A stretch of 10,431 nt of DNA from an uncultured Alistipes sp. (lineage in GTDB: Bacteria > Bacteroidota > Bacteroidia > Bacteroidales > Rikenellaceae): positions 1-10,431 of the forward strand of contig USBO01000055.1 of the NCBI GenBank assembly GCA_900552955.1. The letters are read 5' to 3'. Both the position numbers and the translations under genes were made by a program. The notes beneath the pieces were generated by a model, which was not told the origin of the DNA, ran no database searches, and was given only the letters and a program-made list of their open reading frames with translations. Positions 1 through 5,748 of this stretch are shown here, piece by piece (within the stretch, counting starts at the first letter, position 1; the number at the start of each line of letters is the position of its first letter).

Positions 1-154
1 CGCTCTCCTTGTTGAAGAACGTCACGCTGATCTTGCGGGAGAACTGTCCGCCGTCGTTGTAGTCGAAAACGACATCCTGGCGCTGCCACTCGCCGCGCGC
101 GGAGGTTCCGCGCGTCACGGGCATGATCTTATATACGACTCCTTCGAATTCCAT
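1..154 (-). CDS. DUF3127 domain-containing protein (3' part outside the window)
   Basis: The first 51 codons of a minus-strand gene are visible; it starts with ATG at 154 and runs off the left edge with no stop. The product begins MEFEGVVYKIMPVTRGTSAR, followed by GEWQRQDVVFDY and RKISVTFFN. This pattern of short beta strands with a G-T-S turn and a W-x-x-Q-x-x-V strand fits the DUF3127 family, small OB-fold-like proteins of Bacteroidota that resemble single-stranded DNA-binding proteins. The function of that family is not established. The gene lies downstream of the FKBP gene but is separated from it by a terminator at 196-226. It is therefore probably transcribed alone, although I could not find a clear TAnnTTTG element in the 41 bases between terminator and start. 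The family call rests on about half the protein. Confidence 0.75.
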   Translation of the reverse strand, partial: MEFEGVVYKIMPVTRGTSARGEWQRQDVVFDYNDGGQFSRKISVTFFNKES

Positions 155-195
155 AATCTAAGTCTGTTCAATAAATCCGTTGAAAACGATGATTG

Positions 196-226
196 AAAAA
201 AGTGTCTCACCAAGAGACACTTTTTT
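196..226 (-). terminator. Rho-independent terminator after the FKBP gene
   Basis: A perfect 7-bp stem, GTGTCTC (202-208) with GAGACAC (214-220), encloses a 5-base loop and is flanked by A6 on one side and T6 on the other. The A and T runs can extend the stem to 13 bp and make it potentially bidirectional. On the minus strand it follows the FKBP stop codon by 23 bases and ends in a T run. It should end the FKBP transcript before the DUF3127 gene. Confidence 0.85.
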
Positions 227-249
227 GCGTGCGACACGCCGTGCGGCCC

Positions 250-1281
250 TTATTTCGCAGCCTCGGCAGCCTCCGCGCCCTCGGCCGGAGCGGGCTCCAC
301 ATAGGGTTTCACGTCGATGACCTCCACGGTGAACTCCAGCGCCTCGTTGGCCCCGATGTCGCGGCCTGCACCGCGCTCGCCATAGGCCAGCTCCGACGGA
401 ATCCACAGCTTGATCTTACCGCCCTTGCCCACGAGTTTCATACCCTCGGTCCAGCCGCTGATGACGCGGTTGAGCGGGAACTCGGCAGGCTCGTTGCGCT
501 CGTACGACGAGTCGAACACCTTGCCTTTGCGGTTCTTGCCCTCGTAGTTCACCACCACCACGTCGCGGTCGTCTACAGCGATCGTGTCGGCGTCGCCCGG
601 GCGCTCGATCAGGTAGAGCAGACCCGACTCGGTCTTCTCGACGCCCGATTTCTTGGCGATGCCTTCGAGCCACTTGGCCGAAGCCTCGGCATTCTGGCGC
701 GGCCGCTCGACCATGAAGTAGTTCTGGAGGTAGCCCTGCACGATCATCTCGTCCATCTTGGCGACGCTGTCGCGGACGTTGCCCATCGCCTCGGTGATCC
801 ACACGATCTGCACGGGGATGTCGCTCGCCTTGATGTTGTTGCCGATGTCATTGCCGAACGCATACGACACCGAATCGCACTCGGCAGCCGTGAGGAACAT
901 CGGTTCGGGTGCGGGCAGCGTATCCTGCACCATGCCCGTCGAATCGGCTGCCACGGCGGCCTGCATCGACTTTTTCTGCTCGATGGCGTACGCGCGCGGC
1001 CCGCGCTTGTTCATGAAGTAGTCGCGCAGGATCTCGATGGCGTCCTCGTGCGTCTGCTTCGACTTGTCGAGCGCACCCTCCTTGATACCCTTGTTCACCT
1101 CGTCGAAATTGAAGGGAATGTCGTTCATCTCGTAGCGCATTCCGTAGCCGATATTGGCACCCAGCGCATACGACAGCGAGTCGAACTTCGACAGACTGCC
1201 CATTTTCAACGTCTTGTTGCCGCCGCACGAGCAGAGCAACACGGCGCCCGCGAGCACCGCAACCGATAACAGTTTTTTCAT
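250..1281 (-). CDS. FKBP-type peptidyl-prolyl cis-trans isomerase, lipoprotein with a duplicated N-terminal domain
   Basis: A 343-residue protein of the Mip/FkpA type that should catalyse prolyl cis-trans isomerisation and act as a folding chaperone in the cell envelope. It has a lipoprotein signal peptide (residues 1-18, hydrophobic core, L-C-S-C box, lipidated Cys19). Two tandem copies of the helical FKBP_N-type domain follow, about residues 33-108 and 134-209; each begins D-S-x-S-Y-A-x-G-x-x-I-G and ends Y-F-M. The FKBP catalytic domain spans 236-325, with the pocket residues intact: Tyr246, Phe256-Asp257, Phe268, Val273-Ile274, Trp277, Tyr300, Phe317. The tail (326-343) is rich in Ala, Glu and Pro. 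I chose ATG 1281 over an in-frame ATG at 1323 because it gives a proper signal peptide and lies about 40 bases after a -7 promoter element. The doubled N-terminal domain is unusual for this family. Periplasmic or outer-membrane location is inferred from the signal. Confidence 0.92.
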   Translation of the reverse strand: MKKLLSVAVLAGAVLLCSCGGNKTLKMGSLSKFDSLSYALGANIGYGMRYEMNDIPFNFDEVNKGIKEGALDKSKQTHEDAIEILRDYFMNKRGPRAYAIEQKKSMQAAVAADSTGMVQDTLPAPEPMFLTAAECDSVSYAFGNDIGNNIKASDIPVQIVWITEAMGNVRDSVAKMDEMIVQGYLQNYFMVERPRQNAEASAKWLEGIAKKSGVEKTESGLLYLIERPGDADTIAVDDRDVVVVNYEGKNRKGKVFDSSYERNEPAEFPLNRVISGWTEGMKLVGKGGKIKLWIPSELAYGERGAGRDIGANEALEFTVEVIDVKPYVEPAPAEGAEAAEAAK

Positions 1282-1324
1282 TTGCTTATTAAAATTTTGT
1301 AAAGTTTCATAGAGCACACGCACA

Positions 1325-1332
1325 CAAAGGTA
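1325..1332 (-). promoter_or_regulatory. Bacteroidota -7 promoter element for the FKBP gene
   Basis: TACCTTTG on the minus strand is an exact match to TAnnTTTG. It lies 43 bases upstream of the chosen ATG at 1281, which would leave a 5' leader of roughly 35-40 bases. No convincing TTTG box stands at the usual -33 spacing. The element suggests this FKBP gene can be transcribed separately from the fkp-nhaA-ureohydrolase genes upstream. Confidence 0.55.
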
Positions 1333-1384
1333 TACAAATTAATCGAGATTCGTGCGCCGTGGGATGACAAATCGTCTTTTTTCG

Positions 1385-2092
1385 TCAAAAATCGGCTTTG
1401 CGACCACCGGCAGAGCCGGCGGGCTGCACGTCGAGCAGCTCGGCTTCGTAATAGAGCGTCTCGTTGGCACCCACGCCCAGCGAAGCGTCGCCCCCGGCGC
1501 CGTAGGCCAGCGCGGCGGGAACCCACAGTTCGACGGCACCTCCGCTGCCCAGCAGCTTCAGCCCCTCGCGCAACCCTGCGGGAAGCGAATCGGGCCGTGT
1601 GCGCAGCGTGTCGCCCCGCTCGTAGGAGGAGTAGACCTCCGTGCCGTCGCGCCGCAGCGCCCTGAACCGGATGGCGATACGGTCGTCATCCGCCGCGATC
1701 ATCCGTTTGAGATCGCCGTCGCGCCCGACGTCGTAGCGCAGCCCCGAATCGCTCTGCCTGAAGCCGCGGCCGGCCGTCACATCGTCCAGAAACTGCCGTT
1801 CCTGCTCGCGGATGCGTTCGGGCACGACATGGTTCACATAGCGCAGATAGAAGGTCTGGGCCTCGTCCATCGACATCGACGGCCGGCCGGCAAAGCAGTC
1901 CGCAATCCCTTTGCACACCGCCGCCACATTGAGCGTCGAATCCATCTTCAGGAGATTGGTTCCCACGTTGAGCCCGATGACATAGGCCACCGAATCGACA
2001 TCGTTGCGCAGTTTCACACCGCTGCCGCTGCGCGAACAGCCGCCCGCACAGAGCAGCGCCGCGACAAGAAAGAGCATCCAGTTCCGTTTCAT
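1385..2092 (-). CDS. FKBP-like lipoprotein with a degenerate active site
   Basis: A 235-residue relative of the next gene downstream. The signal peptide ends in the lipobox A-G-G-C (Cys19). A single FKBP_N-like segment (about 31-105) contains D-S-V-A-Y-V-I-G, matching the repeats in the larger paralogue. The FKBP fold covers about 133-223 and keeps the late A-Y-G (Tyr197) and G-A-N-E-T motifs. Several residues that line the proline pocket differ from the family norm: Tyr154-Ser155 replaces Phe-Asp, L-P-A-G-L (170-174) replaces V-I-x-G-W so the Trp is lost, and Phe143 replaces Tyr. It may be a weak isomerase or only a chaperone; that is inference. It starts 3 nt after the nhaA stop, so it is very likely cotranscribed with nhaA. 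I see no hairpin terminator after its stop. Confidence 0.88.
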   Translation of the reverse strand: MKRNWMLFLVAALLCAGGCSRSGSGVKLRNDVDSVAYVIGLNVGTNLLKMDSTLNVAAVCKGIADCFAGRPSMSMDEAQTFYLRYVNHVVPERIREQERQFLDDVTAGRGFRQSDSGLRYDVGRDGDLKRMIAADDDRIAIRFRALRRDGTEVYSSYERGDTLRTRPDSLPAGLREGLKLLGSGGAVELWVPAALAYGAGGDASLGVGANETLYYEAELLDVQPAGSAGGRKADF

Positions 2093-2095
2093 CGT

Positions 2096-3493
2096 TCACG
2101 CTTGTTTTTTAGCGAAAGCCACGATCAGCACGCTGCCGAGCACGGCGGCTGCGACCGATCCCATCAGAATGGCGATCTTGCCCCGGTCGATCAGATCGGA
2201 AGTGCCGAACGCCAGCGAATCGACGAACAGCGACATCGTGAATCCGATACCGCCCAGGCACGCCACGGCCAGCAGCATGCGCCACGTCGCTTCGTCGGGC
2301 ATGACGGCCAGCCGCGACCTAACGGCGATCCAGCTGGCAAGGAAAATCCCCAGCGGCTTACCCACAAGCAGCCCGAAGAAGACGCCCGTGCCGATGGCGC
2401 CCGTCGCCGGCGTGACGCGGAAGATATCGAAATATTCGGCCGAGGGGATCGTCACGCCGGCGTTGGCCAGCGCGAAGATCGGCATGATGAGAAACGTCAC
2501 ATAGGGCGTCAGGACATTTTCGAGCCGGTAGCTCATGCCGATCGACTGCGACGAGAGGCGTTTCATCTGCCGCAGATAGTAGCGGTGCTCCTCATTGGGG
2601 AAATCGTCCTCCACGCCGTCGCCGTCCAGATCGGCATTCGCTCCGAGCAGCTGCTCCTTCAGCAGCGGCATCTTATGGAAGAAGTATTCCCTGCTGAAAC
2701 GCGGATCCATGGGAATGAGCAGCGCCATGGCCACGCCCGACAGCGTGGAGTGCACGCCCGAGTAGTAAAAGAGCCCCCAGATGACCGTCGCCGGCACGAA
2801 ATAGAAGAACATGCGTTTCTCGCCCATGCGGTTCATCACGTAGACGAGCGCCATCACCGCCAGCGCCGCCGCCAGACAGCCCCACTTCAGCTGACCACCG
2901 TAGAAGAGCGCGATGACCAGAATGGCCCCCAGATCGTCGGCGATGGCCAGCGCCGTGAGAAAGACCTTGAGCGAGATCGGAACCCGATCGCCGAGCATCG
3001 AGAGGATGCCCACGGCGAAAGCGATGTCCGTGGCCGTCGGAATTCCCCATCCGTTCGCTGCGGGCGTGCCGTGGTTGAACAGCGCGTAAACCGCCGCCGT
3101 CATGAGCATGCCGCCCGCCGCGGCCAGCACCGGAAGCACCGCCTTGCGCATCGACGAGAGATGGCCGCAGACCAGCTCCCGCTTGATTTCGAGCCCCACG
3201 GTGAAGAAGAAGATCACCATCAGACCGTCGTTGATGAGCTTCTCGACGGTCATCCCTTCGGGAAAGACCCAGTCGATCGTTCCGCTTTTCGAACGGATCG
3301 ACAACGAGAGGTCCATATTCAGAAATTCGTGATAATAGTGAGCCGTCACCGGCAGATTGGCCAGCAGCATGGCCACAACCACGCATACGAGCAGCACCAC
3401 GCCGCCCGCCCACGGAGCCTCCATGAACCCCCTGCGGCGCGTGTTCATCGCATAGCGCATATGCACCCAGCCGTACATCGAAAACAAACGCAT
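2096..3493 (-). CDS. nhaA: Na+/H+ antiporter NhaA
   Basis: An inner-membrane antiporter that exports Na+ in exchange for protons, used for pH and salt homeostasis. The family signatures are clear: T-A-T-D (153-156), the ion-binding pair Asp186-Asp187 in A-I-A-D-D-L-G-A, G-K-P-L-G-I with Lys379, and G-I-G-F-T-M-S-L-F (415-423). Hydrophobic segments fit the usual 12-helix fold. At 465 residues it is longer than E. coli NhaA (388). About 50 extra residues lie in the loop between helices VIII and IX (about 263-322), which is cytoplasmic in the family and adjoins the pH-sensing region. The loop contains the acidic stretch D-L-D-G-D-G-V-E-D-D (288-297), which resembles a calcium-binding loop. Start: ATG 3493 has an AT-rich leader typical of the phylum; ATG 3448 (Met16) is an alternative. 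It lies 34 nt after the ureohydrolase gene and 3 nt before the FKBP-like gene. Confidence 0.96.
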   Translation of the reverse strand: MRLFSMYGWVHMRYAMNTRRRGFMEAPWAGGVVLLVCVVVAMLLANLPVTAHYYHEFLNMDLSLSIRSKSGTIDWVFPEGMTVEKLINDGLMVIFFFTVGLEIKRELVCGHLSSMRKAVLPVLAAAGGMLMTAAVYALFNHGTPAANGWGIPTATDIAFAVGILSMLGDRVPISLKVFLTALAIADDLGAILVIALFYGGQLKWGCLAAALAVMALVYVMNRMGEKRMFFYFVPATVIWGLFYYSGVHSTLSGVAMALLIPMDPRFSREYFFHKMPLLKEQLLGANADLDGDGVEDDFPNEEHRYYLRQMKRLSSQSIGMSYRLENVLTPYVTFLIMPIFALANAGVTIPSAEYFDIFRVTPATGAIGTGVFFGLLVGKPLGIFLASWIAVRSRLAVMPDEATWRMLLAVACLGGIGFTMSLFVDSLAFGTSDLIDRGKIAILMGSVAAAVLGSVLIVAFAKKQA

Positions 3494-3527
3494 CGTTTTA
3501 TTCTTTTAAAAATTGTATCGCATTCCG

Positions 3528-4580
3528 TCACGCCTCGTCCGACGCGAGCGCCAGCCCGCACAGTTTGTAGAGGATGCGCGCACCCGTCGAGGCGTCGATC
3601 CGGTTTTCCGGCCTGGCGACGACCTCCACCACGTCGAACCCGATGATCCGGCGGCCCGAGCGCACCGTTTCTTGCAGCAGATAGAGGGCCTGATTGAAGG
3701 TCAGCCCGCCGGCCACGGGCGTGCCCGTGTGGGGGCAGTATTCGACCGAGAGGCCGTCGATGTCGAAGCTCACGTAGACCCGCTCGGGCAGTTCGGCCAC
3801 GATGCGGCGGCAGACAGCGCCCCACGTCTCGCCCTCGAAGGCGGCCGCGAAGAGCTGCGTGTCGTCGAACATGCGGATGCGCTCCGACGAACGCGCCAGC
3901 GCCGCCTCGGCGTCGCAGTAGTCGCGCACGCCCACCTCGACGATCCGTTCGACCTGCGGCACGTCGCGCAGCACGTTGTACATGATCGACGCGTGGGAGA
4001 ATTCGAACCCTTCGTAGGCGCGGCGCAGGTCGCAGTGGGCGTCGATATGCAGGATGCCGAACCCCTCGCCCCGTTCGCCGAGCGCCCGAAGCAGGCCGTA
4101 GGGCGTCGAGTGGTCGCCGCCGACCAGCCCCACGAGCTTGCCCGCAGCGAGCCATGCGCGGGCCTGGGCACGGATGTTTTCGTTCATCTGCGCGCACCCC
4201 TCGTTCACGCGGCGGATCTTGCGGGCGACGGCGTCGTCGGCCGGCGACCCGCCCTCCTCGAGGTGGCGGATCACCCGCTCGGCATCCGCACGCAGGCGCT
4301 GCGAGGTCTCGAGCAGCGTGTAGTCGATGTCGGCCGTGGCGATGCCGCGCCGCCACGCATCGGGCGACAGGGCGTCGTAGAGGTCGAGCTGCATCGAGGC
4401 TTCGATCAGCGCGTCGGGCGCCTCGGCCGCTCCCGTGCCGTAGGAGACCGTGACGTCCCACGGCGCCGAGATCAGCACCAGCCGCGCCTCGTCGGGCGTG
4501 AACGGCAGACCGAAATAGGCCCCGTTGTCCTGCCCCACCCCGTTGGGGTCGATCGTATCAAGTGTACTCATAACCGACAT
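3528..4580 (-). CDS. Arginase/agmatinase-family ureohydrolase
   Basis: A binuclear-manganese hydrolase of the ureohydrolase superfamily, which splits guanidino or formimino groups from arginine, agmatine or formiminoglutamate. With ATG 4580 as start it is 350 residues. All expected metal ligands are visible: G-G-D-H-S (154-158, His157), D-A-H-C-D (Asp180, His182, Asp184) and F-D-I-D-G (Asp273, Asp275). The late acidic residue (Glu319 in D-V-V-E-V) is also present. The usual D-P after D-I-D-G-L is replaced by Ser278-Val. The substrate cannot be read from sequence; arginase, agmatinase and formimidoylglutamase are all possible. An upstream in-frame ATG at 4652 lies before the -7 promoter element and is unlikely; ATG 4571 is a close alternative. 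It is the first gene of a probable operon with nhaA and the FKBP-like lipoprotein, and is divergent from pdxB. Confidence 0.88.
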   Translation of the reverse strand: MSVMSTLDTIDPNGVGQDNGAYFGLPFTPDEARLVLISAPWDVTVSYGTGAAEAPDALIEASMQLDLYDALSPDAWRRGIATADIDYTLLETSQRLRADAERVIRHLEEGGSPADDAVARKIRRVNEGCAQMNENIRAQARAWLAAGKLVGLVGGDHSTPYGLLRALGERGEGFGILHIDAHCDLRRAYEGFEFSHASIMYNVLRDVPQVERIVEVGVRDYCDAEAALARSSERIRMFDDTQLFAAAFEGETWGAVCRRIVAELPERVYVSFDIDGLSVEYCPHTGTPVAGGLTFNQALYLLQETVRSGRRIIGFDVVEVVARPENRIDASTGARILYKLCGLALASDEA

Positions 4581-4641
4581 GACGTTTTCCGACGCCCGAA
4601 GCCCGCCCGCAAAACGGCAGGAGGTTTGCCGAACATCTTCG

Positions 4642-4649
4642 CAAAGGTA
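4642..4649 (-). promoter_or_regulatory. -7 promoter element of the ureohydrolase gene (leftward half of a divergent pair)
   Basis: TACCTTTG on the minus strand matches TAnnTTTG exactly and predicts a start of transcription near 4635, some 55 bases before ATG 4580. It forms one arm of a perfect 9-bp inverted repeat, GCAAAGGTA (4641-4649) and TACCTTTGC (4670-4678), with the pdxB element. No standard TTTG box is seen at -33. Confidence 0.6.
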
Positions 4650-4669
4650 CAAAATTATCCGAAAACCGT

Positions 4670-4677
4670 TACCTTTG
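4670..4677 (+). promoter_or_regulatory. -7 promoter element of pdxB (rightward half of a divergent pair)
   Basis: TACCTTTG is an exact TAnnTTTG match 25 bases before the pdxB start codon, giving a short leader of about 20 bases. The two -7 elements of the divergent pair are 20 bp apart, so the -33 region of each promoter falls on the -7 element of the other. Simultaneous occupancy by two polymerases looks unlikely. Confidence 0.6.
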
Positions 4678-4702
4678 CTCCGAACATTGAAAACGAATCG
4701 AA

Positions 4703-5695
4703 GTGAAAATCGTCGTCGATAGCGCCATTCCGTTCCTCGAAGGGGTTCTCGAACCCTATGCCGAGACGCGCCGCCTCCCGGGGCGGGAGATCGCAGCCGG
4801 CGACGTGCGCAACGCCGATGCGCTGATCGTCCGCACCCGCACGCGCTGCGACGCCGCGCTGCTCGACGGATCGCGCGTGCGCTTCATCGCCACGGCGACC
4901 ATCGGATTCGACCACATCGACCTCGGCTACTGCCGGCGGCGGCAGATCGGCGTGGCCACGGCCGCCGGCTGCAACGCCCGCGGCGTGCTGCAATGGGTGG
5001 CCGCCGTGCTGCACCACCTGTCGCAGCGCGACGGATGGCGGCCCGCCGAGAAGACGCTGGGGGTGATCGGCGCGGGTCACGTCGGAGAACTGGTGCGGAC
5101 TTACGCCGCGGCATGGGGATTCCGCGTGCTGACCTGCGACCCGCCGCGCGCCGCACGCGAAGGGGACGGCTTCGTCCCGCTCAAAGAGATCGCACGGCAT
5201 TGCGACCTGGTCACCTTCCACACACCGCTCGACGCCTCGACGCGGCGCATGGCCGGCGACGAGTTCCTCGGCCGGCTCCGGCCCGACGCCGTCATCATCA
5301 ACTCGTCGCGCGGTGAGGTGGTCGACGGCGACGCGCTGCTACGCAGCGGCCGGCACTATGCGCTCGACGTCTGGCCCCACGAACCCGACATCGACCGCCG
5401 GCTGCTGGCGGGCGCGGTTCTCGCCACGCCCCATGTCGCAGGCTACTCGGCCCAGGGCAAAGCCAATGCCACGGCGATGGCCGTCGCGGCCCTCGCCCGC
5501 CGCTTCGCGCTGCCGCTCGCGGGGTGGTACCCCGCCGTCGCGCCCTCGCAGCCCCGCCTCATCGGCTGGGACGAGCTGGGCGCCACTATCGGCGCGCACT
5601 ACGACATCGCAGCCGAGAGCGACGCGCTCAAACGCAGTCCCGAGCGGTTCGAGGAGCTGCGCAACGGCTACGTCTACCGCGAAGAGTATTTCTGA
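4703..5695 (+). CDS. pdxB: Erythronate-4-phosphate dehydrogenase (vitamin B6 synthesis)
   Basis: PdxB oxidises 4-phospho-D-erythronate to 2-oxo-3-hydroxy-4-phosphobutanoate, the second step of the DXP-dependent route to pyridoxal phosphate, in the cytoplasm. The protein has 330 residues with a GTG start. It shows the 2-hydroxyacid dehydrogenase fold: I-V-R-T-R-T (42-47), A-T-A-T-I-G-F-D-H (63-71), the Rossmann motif G-V-I-G-A-G-H-V-G (120-128), and the catalytic residues Arg203 (S-S-R-G), Glu227 (D-V-W-P-H-E-P) and His244 (T-P-H-V-A-G-Y-S). The N-terminal I-V-x-D and the motif G-C-N-A (89-92) separate it from other members of the superfamily. The C-terminal dimerisation segment is shorter than in E. 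coli PdxB (378 residues) but keeps its final helix (L-K-R-S-P-E-R-F-E-E-L-R). The start is supported by the -7 element 25 bases upstream. Confidence 0.92.
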   Translation: MKIVVDSAIPFLEGVLEPYAETRRLPGREIAAGDVRNADALIVRTRTRCDAALLDGSRVRFIATATIGFDHIDLGYCRRRQIGVATAAGCNARGVLQWVAAVLHHLSQRDGWRPAEKTLGVIGAGHVGELVRTYAAAWGFRVLTCDPPRAAREGDGFVPLKEIARHCDLVTFHTPLDASTRRMAGDEFLGRLRPDAVIINSSRGEVVDGDALLRSGRHYALDVWPHEPDIDRRLLAGAVLATPHVAGYSAQGKANATAMAVAALARRFALPLAGWYPAVAPSQPRLIGWDELGATIGAHYDIAAESDALKRSPERFEELRNGYVYREEYF

Positions 5696-5721
5696 ACGGT
5701 GCGGCGTATTCCAACTTTTCG

Positions 5722-5729
5722 TATATTTG
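5722..5729 (+). promoter_or_regulatory. -7 promoter element of pyrD
   Basis: TATATTTG matches TAnnTTTG exactly and sits in the 53-base gap between the pdxB stop and the pyrD start, 19 bases before the ATG. The predicted leader is very short (about 12-15 bases). No TTTG is seen at -33. It would let pyrD be transcribed independently of pdxB. Confidence 0.6.
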
Positions 5730-5748
5730 CATCGTTAATCCGTCTGTC

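Noticed and set aside
1282..1323. An upstream ATG that would lengthen the larger FKBP by 14 residues
   Set aside because: It would bury the lipoprotein signal peptide inside the protein and start right at the -7 promoter element.
1352..3646. A long open frame on the plus strand antisense to the FKBP-like gene and nhaA
   Set aside because: It is a shadow of GC-rich codon bias. Its translation is full of His, Arg and Gln with no domain or membrane pattern, while the minus strand encodes a complete NhaA.
4581..4652. An upstream ATG that would lengthen the ureohydrolase by 24 residues
   Set aside because: It lies upstream of the -7 element at 4642-4649, so the transcript would not include it. 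The extra residues do not look like the family.
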